A stretch of 45,293 nucleotides of DNA from Moritella sp. (GCF_013215705.1 NZ_JABSQR010000039.1:1-45293); one strand, 5' to 3'. Positions 24,919-34,195 are shown, numbered from the stretch's first letter. The notes: a model not told the origin generated them from the sequence alone. Made by a program: numbers and translations.

Positions 24919-25644
24919 TTACCTCGTTGTTGCGTTATGACGAACCACAAATAAAGAAAAATACGGCCCGGCTTCATGCGCCAGCTTAGTCACGTCTTTC
25001 TCGATAATCTGTTGTTCACGGCTGATATATTCTAAATAACTGGCATCTTGGGTGCGCCCTGTTACCGCTAACGCAGTTAAAATACGCGGACGAGATTGAC
25101 CCGCCTTCATGATCACCACACTGTTGTGTTCGGTTAAGGTTTGGCGTAAGAATTCATCACTATGCCGACCACTCACCACAGCAAAAGAATCTGTTAATGC
25201 CGTGAGAGGGCTCACCAATGCGGATGCCGCGGCATTAATCGACGAAATACCCGGTACCACTTCACAGACAAACTTATCTTGTAAGCGTTCTAACAAATAA
25301 CTGAATGAACCAAAGAATAACGGATCACCTTCACAGATAAAAACCACATCCTTGCCTAGCGCTAATTGTTGCTGCACACGCGCCGCACCATCATCATAAG
25401 CTTGATTAGCGAAGGTACGGTCTTTACTCATTGGCATCACAATGCCGATCTCTATGGCAGGTGACTTTCTGGCGGCAATCGCGTCACTGGCGATAATTTT
25501 AGCCTGCGAGACATTATCGTCATTGGTTAAATAACAGATCACGTCCACTTGCTGTAACAAACGAAATGCTTTTAATGTCATCAGCTCAGGATCACCTGGA
25601 CCAACGCCAACACCAATTAATTTACCGGACTGGTTATTTTTCAT
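24919..25644 (-). CDS. cobI: Precorrin-2 / cobalt-precorrin-2 C20-methyltransferase
   Basis: A SAM-dependent methylase at C20 (CbiL in the cobalt route). Motifs are GVGVGPGDPELMTLKAFRLL, CEGDPLFFGSFSYLLERL, VVPGISSINAAASALVSPLT and MKAGQSRPRI, as in CobI/CbiL. The frame is open to an ATG at 25659, but the ATG at 25644 has AAGAAG six bases upstream and overlaps cobL by only 11 bp, so I prefer it; the upstream alternative cannot be excluded. It is followed after 3 bp by cbiG. Confidence 0.93.
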   Translation of the reverse strand: MKNNQSGKLIGVGVGPGDPELMTLKAFRLLQQVDVICYLTNDDNVSQAKIIASDAIAARKSPAIEIGIVMPMSKDRTFANQAYDDGAARVQQQLALGKDVVFICEGDPLFFGSFSYLLERLQDKFVCEVVPGISSINAAASALVSPLTALTDSFAVVSGRHSDEFLRQTLTEHNSVVIMKAGQSRPRILTALAVTGRTQDASYLEYISREQQIIEKDVTKLAHEAGPYFSLFVVRHNATTR

Positions 25645-26968
25645 TATCGACTTCTTCATATTTGCTAAATTTAAATAAGGTCACCGGCAGGTTCGGTTTA
25701 TACATTAACTGACCCGCTAATTTAGTGCCTTTGCTAATCGCTACTTGCAAGGTTTCCGTTTGTTGATCGGACAACGACTGGGCAAAATGCTGTAATTGGT
25801 ACTTAGTGGTTTCCGTTACCGCACTGGCAACTAATACCCCACCAGCAGGTAATTGCTGCCAACTTAGAGCTAGCACCGACGCTAACTCGCCATCACTGCC
25901 ACCAATAAATACTTTATTCGCGACTGGTAATGTCGCTAATTCAGCAGGCGCACGGCCCGCAATAATCGCTAAGTTCGCCACCACACCAAAGCGCTGTTGA
26001 TTTGCGGCTAAACAACTTAACCGGGCAGGATGATGTTCAATGGCATATACTTTTGCGTCTTGCTGCCAATAGGCCAACTCAACCGCAACCCCACCGCAGC
26101 CCGCACCAATGTCCCAGATTACATCGCCTTTAGCTGGCTGCATCAGTGACAAGATCTGCAGACGCACTTCACGTTTGGTTATCATGCCTTTACCCGCTTC
26201 ACGGTCAGTGACAAAGTGTTGGTCTTCAATGCCCGGAAAGTTTGGCAATATGCCGCCAGTACCAAGTGGTTCAACCACAGATACATGTAATGGGTCAAAG
26301 CTTAATGCTGATGCTGCCATTAATTGCGTAGCAGTAAATGCGCGAATACGCTGCTGGGCATAACCCAACAATTCACACACCCAAATAATCGATTGATCAA
26401 ATCCGGCATTAATACATTCTTGGGCTAAATGCTGAGGCTGACTGTGTTTATCGGTCAGTATCACTAAGGTCTGCTTGGTTTTAAGACGGGGTCGAATTTT
26501 AGCTAGAGGTCGGCCATGCAAACTTAATACTTCAACATCTTGCAGTGCCAAACCTAATGCATGACAAGCCGCTTGAATACTCGAAATACCCGCATGAAAC
26601 TGTAAATTATCTTTGCCAAATTTAGTCAGCAACCAACGACCAATACCATAATGTAACGGATCGCCCGAGGCTAATATCACCACACGCAGTTGCTGATGCG
26701 TCGCTAATAACGCAAGCAGTTGAGATAATGGCGGCAAGATCACTTGCTTTGCTTCAGGTTTCGCTTGAGCCTGATGCTCGTCAATATTACCCGTCAACAA
26801 TTGGCTAATAACGGCGAGCTGACGGTCAGAACCAATTATCACCTCAGCTTGCTGTATGGCTTTCTGCGCAGCAGGTGTTAACAATGCGTGTTCTGCAACA
26901 CCTAAGCCAATCACATCAATACAGGTTCGGCGACCTTTCTTATTAAGGTCCTTATCGCTATCTTGCAT
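25634..26968 (-). CDS. cobL: CobL, fused CbiE-CbiT precorrin-6B methyltransferase/decarboxylase
   Basis: Methylates C5 and C15 and decarboxylates the C12 acetate side chain. The 444 residues are a fusion. The N-terminal CbiE part (about 15-215) begins IDVIGLGVAEHALLTPAA and contains LASGDPLHYGIGRWL and FHAGISSIQAACHALGL. The C-terminal CbiT part (about 250-440) has ITKREVRLQILSLM, then the class I SAM motif VIWDIGAGCGGVAVELA, YAIEHHPARL and VFIGGSDGEL. In Salmonella the two are separate genes, so this fused form is the CobL arrangement found alongside Cbi-type neighbours. It lies 3 bp downstream of cobH. Confidence 0.95.
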   Translation of the reverse strand: MQDSDKDLNKKGRRTCIDVIGLGVAEHALLTPAAQKAIQQAEVIIGSDRQLAVISQLLTGNIDEHQAQAKPEAKQVILPPLSQLLALLATHQQLRVVILASGDPLHYGIGRWLLTKFGKDNLQFHAGISSIQAACHALGLALQDVEVLSLHGRPLAKIRPRLKTKQTLVILTDKHSQPQHLAQECINAGFDQSIIWVCELLGYAQQRIRAFTATQLMAASALSFDPLHVSVVEPLGTGGILPNFPGIEDQHFVTDREAGKGMITKREVRLQILSLMQPAKGDVIWDIGAGCGGVAVELAYWQQDAKVYAIEHHPARLSCLAANQQRFGVVANLAIIAGRAPAELATLPVANKVFIGGSDGELASVLALSWQQLPAGGVLVASAVTETTKYQLQHFAQSLSDQQTETLQVAISKGTKLAGQLMYKPNLPVTLFKFSKYEEVDNEK

Positions 26969-26971
26969 AAT

Positions 26972-27613
26972 CTAATACCATTCGCCATTTACGCAACGTA
27001 ACAAGGCATTTAAAGTCGCAGAAGTCACAGCACTACCGCCCTGACGACCAAGCAAGGTGATACATTCGATCCCCAATTTCTCATGGACATCCCACAATGC
27101 TTGTTTTGACTCTGCGGCACCAACAAAGCCCACTGGCATACCAATAATCAATGCTGGTTTTGGTGCGCCATTGGCGATCATTTCTAATAACCGAAACAAT
27201 GCGGTTGGAGCATTGCCGATGAGGACGATACTGTTGGCCAGATCTTGCTGCCAAAATTCTAACGCCGCCATGGTACGGGTTTCACCTCTTTGTTTAGCGA
27301 GAGGAGGCACGCGCGGATCGTTAAGATAACAAAGTGGCGGTTGCGAGATCATGCGTTTGGTAATACCGTGGCGCACCATTTCTACATCACATAGAATAGG
27401 CGCTTGTGCATTGATAGCGTCGATACCACTTGCGCAAGCATTACGGCTAAAATGAACTTGCTCGCTTACCTCTGGTATACCAACACTGTGCACAATGCGC
27501 ATCACCACTTGTTGCTGCTCTTTACTCAAATGGTCTAATGCAGTTAATTGGCGTATTTGGCGAAAGCTTTCTTGCTCAATTTTCTGTGGTCTAACTTCGT
27601 AATTATAATCCAT
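26972..27613 (-). CDS. cobH: Precorrin-8X methylmutase (cobalt-precorrin-8 methylmutase)
   Basis: Moves the C11 methyl group to C12 to give (cobyrinic) hydrogenobyrinic acid; CbiC in the cobalt route. The 213 residues match the family. IVHSVGIPE contains His42, equivalent to the catalytic His of CobH. CDVEMVRHGIT, NAPTALFRLLEMI, IIGMPVGFVGAAESK and LGRQGGSAVTSATLNALL are characteristic. It precedes cobL by 3 bp. A palindromic 62-bp gap separates it from cobK upstream, so a regulatory or processing site may lie there. Confidence 0.95.
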   Translation of the reverse strand: MDYNYEVRPQKIEQESFRQIRQLTALDHLSKEQQQVVMRIVHSVGIPEVSEQVHFSRNACASGIDAINAQAPILCDVEMVRHGITKRMISQPPLCYLNDPRVPPLAKQRGETRTMAALEFWQQDLANSIVLIGNAPTALFRLLEMIANGAPKPALIIGMPVGFVGAAESKQALWDVHEKLGIECITLLGRQGGSAVTSATLNALLRCVNGEWY

Positions 27614-27634
27614 ATAATACTGCTACTATTCTTG

Positions 27635-27655
27635 TTAATTGGTTAAACCAATTAA
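27635..27655. promoter_or_regulatory. 21-bp palindrome between cobK and cobH
   Basis: A 10-bp arm TTAATTGGTT is mirrored by AACCAATTAA around a single central A. It sits about 22 bp upstream of the cobH start, inside an otherwise tightly packed operon, and could be an operator, an internal promoter element or an mRNA processing hairpin. Confidence 0.45.
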
Positions 27656-27675
27656 TCTGTTAAAAGGCTAATAAG

Positions 27676-28458
27676 TTAAAAGGTTAAAAATCGCTGACAA
27701 ACAAACGCATGACATTCGTCTCGACTGGTAAATTCAACATCCGCTGGCGGTAAGCTTGGCCGTGTTTGCATAAATACCGGTATTCCTAATATCCGCGCTG
27801 CAGTTAACTTCGCAATAGTCGAATCACCACCACTGTTTTTCGTGATCAGCGCATTGATACCGTAATGCTTAAATAAGGACATTTCGTCGTCAACCGCAAA
27901 TGGCCCGATTGCTTTTAGCCACTGCATGGCTGGTAATAATGCAGTTTTGGGTTTGACTGCAGTACGCACTAATTGCGGTAATAACAGCAATGAGGAATCC
28001 GCTATTAAACGGAGTAATTGCGGCTCTAGTTGCCCGACAGTGAAGAAAGGACAGAGCTGGCTAGCCTGTTCTGATTCAACGCTGGCTTGTGCTTGTAACA
28101 AGGTTAATAATTGTGGCCAGCTAGTGAATGTTTGCCAATTATCATCGCGTCCTTGCTGCCATTGCAGGCGATGAAAACGCCAATAAGGTAAGCCACAATC
28201 TTTGGCAACTTGCGCAGCAGTGCTACTCATCTGTTGCGCATAAGGGTGGGTCACATCTAAAATTGCGGTGATGTTTTGCGTATTAATATACTGCGCTAAT
28301 CCGCCAAACTGGCTAAAACCACCGCTGACTATTTCACATCCGACATTCGGCACACGTACCAGTCCCGCGACGCTATAAATCAAGGGAATATGACTGGCGT
28401 GTAATTTTGTTGCCAGTTTTCGGCCATCGGCAGTGCCACCGAGTAATAATAATTTCAT
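27676..28458 (-). CDS. cobK: Precorrin-6A / cobalt-precorrin-6A reductase
   Basis: An NADPH-dependent reductase of the macrocycle (CbiJ in the cobalt route). The 260 residues begin with the dinucleotide-binding MKLLLLGGTADGRKLA. VSGGFSQFGGLAQYI, ILDVTHPYAQQMSSTAAQVAKD, PYWRFHRLQW and ALITKNSGGDSTIAKLTAARILGIPVFMQTRP follow, all typical of CobK/CbiJ. It begins 6 bp after the cbiD stop. CobK is more divergent than the methylases, but the motif order makes the call secure. Confidence 0.93.
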   Translation of the reverse strand: MKLLLLGGTADGRKLATKLHASHIPLIYSVAGLVRVPNVGCEIVSGGFSQFGGLAQYINTQNITAILDVTHPYAQQMSSTAAQVAKDCGLPYWRFHRLQWQQGRDDNWQTFTSWPQLLTLLQAQASVESEQASQLCPFFTVGQLEPQLLRLIADSSLLLLPQLVRTAVKPKTALLPAMQWLKAIGPFAVDDEMSLFKHYGINALITKNSGGDSTIAKLTAARILGIPVFMQTRPSLPPADVEFTSRDECHAFVCQRFLTF

Positions 28459-28464
28459 TCTGAC

Positions 28465-29562
28465 TTAGTTATGATCAGCAAAGCCAATCAAATCTCCCTG
28501 TCGGTTAATAACCCATATTTCTAATTCTGTATGTGCCGGTATTTTACTGCGCACCTGTGTAAATGCAGCCTGACACACAGCAGTCGCCAAATCAATTTTA
28601 TGCGTATAACAATGGTTTAACGCTTCAATCGAGGTATTCGAATTGACCATCAAGGTCATTAATTCAGGACTTGCACCTTGTTGCTGGGCGAGCTCCGCTA
28701 AAAAAGGTAGATCAATAGCAGAAACCTTACTGTGCAGATTCCATTTACCCATGGCTAGTTTACTTATTTTGCCAAAACCACCACAAAGACTCAGTTTGCT
28801 CACCGGCACTTTTTTAAGGTGTTTTATTACCGCCCCAACAAAGTCGCCCATCTCAATTAGCGCGATATCGGGCAGCTGATAATAGGCTTTAATTGCATCC
28901 TCACTGCGATTGCCTGTGGAGGCGGCAATGTGGGTATGACCATTGGTCGTGGCCACATCCAGACCTTGAAAAATCGAGGCTATATACGCAGAACAGGAAA
29001 AAGGGCGAACAATCCCTGACACACCTAAAATAGATAAACCACCAACAATACCCAAACGGCCATTCATGGTTTTCAATGCAATCTGTTCGCCATTTTCAAC
29101 ACCTACCGCGACTTCAAAGCCACCTTTATAATCGTGTTCAGCCGCCATAAATTGCAAGTGTTCAGTCATCATTTGGCGTGGCACCGGATTAATTGCCGGT
29201 TCACCCACAGCCAGAGCAAGTCCTTCACGAGTAACGATGCCAACACCTTTAGCAGCTTTAAACACAATGCCTGATTGCGGCGTTAGCGTTAACTCTACAA
29301 ATATTGTCGCACCGTGCGTCACGTCGGGATCATCACCCGCATCTTTGGTCACATCAGCACGTGTGCTCAGAGGTGACAAAAAATGGTATTGAATAATGCT
29401 CAGGTCAACAACCTTACCTTTGGGTAACGTCACGTTGACCGTATCAGTTGTGGTTTGACTAAATAAATGATGCGCAGCAGCCACACAACAGGCAGTTGCA
29501 CAACAACCTGTTGTTAAACCGGTTCTTAGTTTTTTACTGGTTTCATCACTCTCTGGCCACAT
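28465..29562 (-). CDS. cbiD: Cobalt-precorrin-5B C1-methyltransferase CbiD
   Basis: Methylates C1 in the oxygen-independent pathway, which has no CobF. The 365 residues begin with the diagnostic RTGLTTGCCATACC (about 13-26). VTKDAGDDPDVTHGATI, GVGIVTREGLALAVGEPAINPVPR, NGRLGIVGGLSILGVSGIVRPFS and LCGGFGKISKLA follow. The motif order is as in Salmonella CbiD. It lies 4 bp from the nicO stop, within the operon. With cbiG and cbiX it defines the early-cobalt route. Confidence 0.95.
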   Translation of the reverse strand: MWPESDETSKKLRTGLTTGCCATACCVAAAHHLFSQTTTDTVNVTLPKGKVVDLSIIQYHFLSPLSTRADVTKDAGDDPDVTHGATIFVELTLTPQSGIVFKAAKGVGIVTREGLALAVGEPAINPVPRQMMTEHLQFMAAEHDYKGGFEVAVGVENGEQIALKTMNGRLGIVGGLSILGVSGIVRPFSCSAYIASIFQGLDVATTNGHTHIAASTGNRSEDAIKAYYQLPDIALIEMGDFVGAVIKHLKKVPVSKLSLCGGFGKISKLAMGKWNLHSKVSAIDLPFLAELAQQQGASPELMTLMVNSNTSIEALNHCYTHKIDLATAVCQAAFTQVRSKIPAHTELEIWVINRQGDLIGFADHN

Positions 29563-29566
29563 AAAA

Positions 29567-30253
29567 TTAAACCGCTTGGTACAGCCAGAAACAGCCTAAC
29601 AAGGTTGAAGCTAACGCGATCACACGACGGCTCCAATAAAATAGCATATCATAGCGCTGTTTTAATAAACCTTGCAGTGAGCCAAGACCCAAGCCAAACG
29701 CCATCATAGATAACATCACGCCAATCGAAAACATCAACAGATAGCCAATCACTACAGATAACTCGGTTTGTCCGATAGCAGGGATCAACGCCAGTGCCGG
29801 AGCACTCCCGGCTAGACCATGTAAAACACCAACCATTACCGGTAAATGACCGTCTTTGGTCGCGGTTTGCTCTACATCTTTACCATGTTCATCATGGTGC
29901 CAATGACTGTGTTCGACATCGCCATGACGATGCTTAGTTATCACTACTTTTTGTTGTCTAAACTGCCAAAATGAATACAGTCCTAACACGATAAGCAGTA
30001 CGCCAACACTCATCTCGGCAACATGAATTAATGCTTCAGGCAGTGCAATACCAAGACCAAATAACAACAAGCCACTGATGACCAACACACTGCCATGACC
30101 AATCGCCCAGTTAGCACTGAACAATACTGTTCGGCGTAGGCTTGGTTTCTGATTACTCAGACTGGAAACCGCCATCACATGATCCGCATCCAGCGCATGC
30201 ATCATACCTAGGGTAAAACCCAATAAAATAATCGGTAACTGTTCAATTAACAT
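29567..30253 (-). CDS. NiCoT-like nickel/cobalt permease
   Basis: An inner-membrane transporter expected to supply cobalt to the pathway. The start ATG at 30253 follows AAGGA, which lies inside the last codons of cobB; the longer open frame would overlap cobB and is rejected. The 228 residues have about six transmembrane helices. The first contains HALDADH (His19 to His25), the HX4DH signature of NiCoT transporters. A His-rich cytoplasmic loop (HRHGDVEHSHWHHDEHG) follows helix 3, then VGVLHGLAGSAPALALIP with a second conserved His. Metal specificity cannot be read from the sequence; cobalt is inferred from the operon. NicO- or HupE/RcnA-like naming is also possible. Confidence 0.87.
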   Translation of the reverse strand: MLIEQLPIILLGFTLGMMHALDADHVMAVSSLSNQKPSLRRTVLFSANWAIGHGSVLVISGLLLFGLGIALPEALIHVAEMSVGVLLIVLGLYSFWQFRQQKVVITKHRHGDVEHSHWHHDEHGKDVEQTATKDGHLPVMVGVLHGLAGSAPALALIPAIGQTELSVVIGYLLMFSIGVMLSMMAFGLGLGSLQGLLKQRYDMLFYWSRRVIALASTLLGCFWLYQAV

Positions 30254-30257
30254 AAGT

Positions 30258-31574
30258 CTATAATTCCTTAAAAAGTGCTGCGATAGCCTGTGGATTGGAT
30301 GGAAAAAATAAATGTAAGTAACTGGCGGTGATATTGCCGACGCGATAAATAGCTTCACCCGGTGCCGGATGTTTAGGACGACGGCCGATAGCAATCGGCT
30401 CAGGTGTATCAAAACTTAATGATCGGTGATGAGAGTGACCACGAATATCGCCTTCCGGTAACGGTGCTGTTTGCATGCCTTGACAGCCACCACGCTCACG
30501 CATTTGACCTTTACCTTGCAGTAATCCCAACATGGTAAATGAGTTATCTTGCAAGTCAGCCAACGACTCAAGGCAATACAAGAATCCACCACATTCAGCC
30601 AAAATAGCGCTATCGGTTTGGGCAAAGTCACGAATCGATTGCAACATAGATAAGTTACTTGTCAATTTATCGACATGCAGTTCTGGATAACCGCCCGGTA
30701 ACCACAACGCATCCGCTTCTGGCATCACTTCATCATACATAGGTGAGAAAAATACATAACTCGCGCCCAGATCGGTTAGCAAGCGTAAATTAGCATCATA
30801 GATAAAACTAAACGCGGTATCTTTAGCGATCGCAATGATCTTTCCAGCCAGTTCTGACGCTATTGGTAATAATTTATCCTTCGCAACAGGATGAAACTCA
30901 ACCGGTTTTACCACATCAAGAATATGCTTTAAGTCCGATGCTTCAATCCAGTCGATACCCGCTGCTAATTTTTGTTTCAATTCTACCTGGATCTCTTCCG
31001 CTTGCACCAAGCCAAGGTGTCGCTCGGGTAACGTGATCGTATCGGTACGCTTTAATGTAGCCAGTAACGGCAAACTTGCAGGCAGGGCATCACGGATCAA
31101 TTGCGCATGGCGTTCACTGCCACAATTATTGGCAATCAGTCCGGCAACATCAAAATCATCGCGGAAATTAGCTAAACCGACTGCGATTGCAGCCGCAGTT
31201 TGTGCCATGCCTTTTACATCCATCACAATCGCAATCGGAATACCAAAATGCGCAGCAAGATCGGCACTTGATGGATCACCATCAAAAATCCCCATCGCCC
31301 CTTCGATTAAAATAATATCGGCCACCAGCGCCGCTTCATACATTTTTTGCTGGCAATACTCAGGGCCGCCCATCCATAAATCTAACGGTTCAACAGGTTG
31401 CCCAGATGCCTGCCGTAGTATTTGTGGATCGAGATAATCAGGACCCACCTTAAATACGCGAACCAGTTTGCCTTGCTTGGTCAACATGGAGGCCAATGCG
31501 GCAGTGATCGTGGTTTTACCTTGGCTAGACGAAGGTGCCGCTAATATTAGTGCAGGACAAAGAACTCTGGTCAT
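30258..31574 (-). CDS. cobB: Cobyrinic acid a,c-diamide synthase
   Basis: An ATP- and glutamine-dependent amidase of the a and c side chains (CbiA or CobB). It has an N-terminal dethiobiotin-synthetase-like ATPase domain with ILAAPSSSQGKTTITAALA (about 10-28) and FKVGPDYLDPQ. The C-terminal class I glutamine amidotransferase carries the catalytic Cys328 in ILAECGGFLYCLE. The RGHSHHRS and YLHLFFPSNP segments give the catalytic His/Asn environment. The 438 residues match the family. CobB and CbiA differ mainly by substrate, hydrogenobyrinic versus cobyrinic acid, and the cobalt-early neighbours favour the CbiA role. The nicO ribosome binding site lies within its final codons. Confidence 0.94.
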   Translation of the reverse strand: MTRVLCPALILAAPSSSQGKTTITAALASMLTKQGKLVRVFKVGPDYLDPQILRQASGQPVEPLDLWMGGPEYCQQKMYEAALVADIILIEGAMGIFDGDPSSADLAAHFGIPIAIVMDVKGMAQTAAAIAVGLANFRDDFDVAGLIANNCGSERHAQLIRDALPASLPLLATLKRTDTITLPERHLGLVQAEEIQVELKQKLAAGIDWIEASDLKHILDVVKPVEFHPVAKDKLLPIASELAGKIIAIAKDTAFSFIYDANLRLLTDLGASYVFFSPMYDEVMPEADALWLPGGYPELHVDKLTSNLSMLQSIRDFAQTDSAILAECGGFLYCLESLADLQDNSFTMLGLLQGKGQMRERGGCQGMQTAPLPEGDIRGHSHHRSLSFDTPEPIAIGRRPKHPAPGEAIYRVGNITASYLHLFFPSNPQAIAALFKEL

Positions 31575-31636
31575 TGATTACAACTCTTACAACAAATGGT
31601 GATGTTAGGAAATACAGCTATTTATTTAAGCTAAAT

Positions 31637-33412
31637 TTAAGTCGGTAGTACTAAATATTCACAATCGAGCTGCAGGGCAATTTCAGCTCCACGGCCACGT
31701 TTAATGGCACTGTCTTCAGTATCTATCAACACGGTATGACCCGTTAATTTAAGATCATCCACATCTTGGTTAATACGCCCATCAGTCAGTAAATAATTGC
31801 GAAACGCTAACCCGTCTTGTTGTTTTTGGCTGTTAGCTTGATAGGCACGTACTTGCGTTAACATTTCCCGAATTGGGGTGCCACCGCCAGCGGTAATACT
31901 ATCAAGCAGATGCTGAATATATTTTGGTGCTTTTTGCTTTGGCATAACAGCTTCAATCGCATCGTTACCAAAACCAAAAATACACAACAACTCACGTTGT
32001 TTATAAGCCTGCTCAGCAATATGCATGATGGCCGCTTTGGCACGCGATAATTGTCGCTTTTTTAATGTCGAGCCCGAGGTGTCCAATAAAATAACATGTA
32101 ATATTGGCTGGCCTATCTTGGCTTTTTTAAAGCGTAAACCCGCTGGAGGCCAACGCCCTAATGACGCAACCAAAGTAGCAAACCAATCGAGAGAAGCGGT
32201 GGTGTTCTGGCTAGCTTTTTGCCCACCTAACACCGCACCATTATTATTTTTTGATGCTAAGGCAAGTTTATCGGTTAGTTTTTTTTTAGCGTCTTGTTGT
32301 TTAATCGGTAGCTCTACAGCCAGAATATTGGTCATTGGCTGAGAAACCGCAGGCATACTGCCCCATTCGCTACTGTCGCTTTGCTGCTGCGTATTTGAAC
32401 CAGCTGGTTCAGGCAAAGTCGATGGCGGCGAAAATTGTGACGCTTGTGGGTATGTCGACTCTGGCCGAGAAAATGCTGATGTCGAGGGTGGCGGCTGGTG
32501 TTGATTATTTTCTGCTGGCGGTGGTGATTGTGGATATTGTGATGGAGATTGTCCCGCATTACGGCGATGGTTTAATACCAATTCTTCAACCGCGAGGATA
32601 TCCACTTTCGTCACTTCCGCATGACCTTGCCAAGCTGCATGGGCAAGCGCGGTTTTAAACCAAACGATATCAGCACGTAAACCGTCAACATTCGCATCAT
32701 GGCAACGTTGGGCAATAAACTGACGTAATGCCAGCGAACAACTCACTTGCCCAAGTAAGGCCTGAGCGTTGGTTATATCTTGTTGTAACTGCTGCTGTTG
32801 GTCTGCGTATTTCGCTATAAACGCGTTAGGGTTTTGATCGAACGCTTCACGTAAACAGACAATTTCAACCCGTTCGTTAATGCTGTATTGCGCTGATAAC
32901 TCAACAGATAAGCCGAATCGGTCTAATAGCTGGGCGCGTAACTCGCCTTCTTCAGGGTTCATTGTACCTAATAATATAAAGCGGGATTCGTGTTGATGGC
33001 TGATCCCGTCACGCTCAATATAATTGATGCCACTGGCCGATACATCTAATAATAGATCCACCAGTGAGTCTGCCAATAAATTAACTTCATCAACATACAC
33101 AATACCCTGATGAGCCTTGGCCAGAATACCCGGTTTGAAATTAACTTTTTGCTCGCTCAATACCAATTGTAAATCCAATGTACCCACTAACATCTCTTCT
33201 GTCGCAGAGAGCGGTAAGGTAACAAAGCTTTGTAATTCATTCGGTAATATGTCTGCAAAACCGCGGGCTAACGTAGATTTAGCCGTACCGCGTGGGCCAT
33301 TCACCAATACCCCGCCAATACCAGGATTAATCGCCGCCAGGATCAGTGCTGTCTTAAACAGTGACTGACCCGATACGGCCGTAAATGGAAATTTAACTCG
33401 GGACATCAGCAA
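31637..33412 (-). CDS. ChlI-ChlD fusion, AAA+/VWA chelatase subunit
   Basis: A magnesium-chelatase-like fusion that may energise CobN. The 591 residues have an AAA+ ATPase with Walker A GPRGTAKST (39-47), Walker B-like GIVYVDEVNLL and sensor LGTMNPEEGELR. A Pro/Gln-rich linker (about 300-350) follows. The VWA domain (about 430-591) has the MIDAS motif DTSGSTLK and TDGRINQ. This matches the BchI/BchD-type protein annotated as ChlID in cobalamin loci. Two starts are possible: TTG at 33412, with AGAAAGG seven bases upstream, and ATG at 33406. It lies after a heptanucleotide repeat and before cobB. Confidence 0.9.
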   Translation of the reverse strand: MLMSRVKFPFTAVSGQSLFKTALILAAINPGIGGVLVNGPRGTAKSTLARGFADILPNELQSFVTLPLSATEEMLVGTLDLQLVLSEQKVNFKPGILAKAHQGIVYVDEVNLLADSLVDLLLDVSASGINYIERDGISHQHESRFILLGTMNPEEGELRAQLLDRFGLSVELSAQYSINERVEIVCLREAFDQNPNAFIAKYADQQQQLQQDITNAQALLGQVSCSLALRQFIAQRCHDANVDGLRADIVWFKTALAHAAWQGHAEVTKVDILAVEELVLNHRRNAGQSPSQYPQSPPPAENNQHQPPPSTSAFSRPESTYPQASQFSPPSTLPEPAGSNTQQQSDSSEWGSMPAVSQPMTNILAVELPIKQQDAKKKLTDKLALASKNNNGAVLGGQKASQNTTASLDWFATLVASLGRWPPAGLRFKKAKIGQPILHVILLDTSGSTLKKRQLSRAKAAIMHIAEQAYKQRELLCIFGFGNDAIEAVMPKQKAPKYIQHLLDSITAGGGTPIREMLTQVRAYQANSQKQQDGLAFRNYLLTDGRINQDVDDLKLTGHTVLIDTEDSAIKRGRGAEIALQLDCEYLVLPT

Positions 33413-33428
33413 TATTTAACCTTTCTCT

Positions 33429-33463
33429 TTTATTATTTATTATTTATTATTTATTATTTATTA
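33429..33463 (-). repeat. (TTTATTA) x5 heptanucleotide repeat
   Basis: Five perfect tandem copies of TTTATTA span the cbtA stop codon and most of the 48-bp gap before chlID. Copy-number change would alter spacing to the ribosome binding site but not the CbtA reading frame before the stop. Confidence 0.9.
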
Positions 33464-34195
33464 TAATCTAGCGTGCAACGAACTTTTCAGCATCCACGCA
33501 CAAGACATCCCGAGGGCTATCCAAAAAATAAAATTACTGACAGTCGTCGCCACAATAAACTGCTGATGTAATTCAGTCAGCGCCATGACAGCATGGGCAT
33601 CCGGATTCGAAAACAGTGGTCCATCAATGTGCGGCGCACCCACAACGAAGGGCAATGCCAGACTAAGTAAACCTAATAATTTAAATTTAACAGGGGCGAA
33701 TACAAACGTAACTAAACTAATCGCTGCGCCGCAAACGGCCAACAGCCACCAAGATTGACGATGCTCAAGTAAATCAGCAGAAGAACCCGGTACCTCAGGT
33801 GGTAAGCCGACACCAGGCACCACAAAAAAGATAAAGTACCCCGCTAATCCCCAGAGTATACCTTGCAACTTAGTCAGTTTAACCAAACCACGAGATTCAA
33901 ACTGACTCATGACAACTAACAACATACAAGCAAAACCAATGGCAGCTAATACATTCGCCAACACAGTATAACCAACACGCTCAACACCATCTTCGGGTCC
34001 CCACGCTTCATCACTGTGATGTGATCCGACATCCATATGTCCATGCATTATTTGTGCTGGCTCACCAGCCACTTCATATACTTCGGCATCTAACAGGATC
34101 GGAGTAACACCAATGACTTGGATTGCACTCAATAATAGGCCCGTAAGCATACCGATCATCACGGCACTAAACATAATACGACGAAAAAACATCAA
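33461..34195 (-). CDS. cbtA: CbtA-type cobalt transporter subunit
   Basis: A predicted B12-locus cobalt importer with about six transmembrane segments, matching the CbtA family layout. The start MMFFRRIMFSAVMIGMLTGLL is typical. The second part has AGEPAQIMHGHMDVGSHH, a His/Asp-rich periplasmic segment, then helix 3 and PGVGLPPEVPG and DAHAVMALTELHQQF. It is paired with cbtB, which lies 63 bp upstream on the same strand. CbtAB loci are usually under a cobalamin riboswitch, but I could not recognise one in front of this pair. The stop codon lies in the (TTTATTA)5 repeat. Confidence 0.9.
   Translation of the reverse strand: MMFFRRIMFSAVMIGMLTGLLLSAIQVIGVTPILLDAEVYEVAGEPAQIMHGHMDVGSHHSDEAWGPEDGVERVGYTVLANVLAAIGFACMLLVVMSQFESRGLVKLTKLQGILWGLAGYFIFFVVPGVGLPPEVPGSSADLLEHRQSWWLLAVCGAAISLVTFVFAPVKFKLLGLLSLALPFVVGAPHIDGPLFSNPDAHAVMALTELHQQFIVATTVSNFIFWIALGMSCAWMLKSSLHARL

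Noticed and set aside
30254-30412. Longer start for the NiCoT permease
   Set aside because: The extension lies wholly inside cobB in another frame; the internal ATG has AAGGA upstream and begins a proper first membrane helix.
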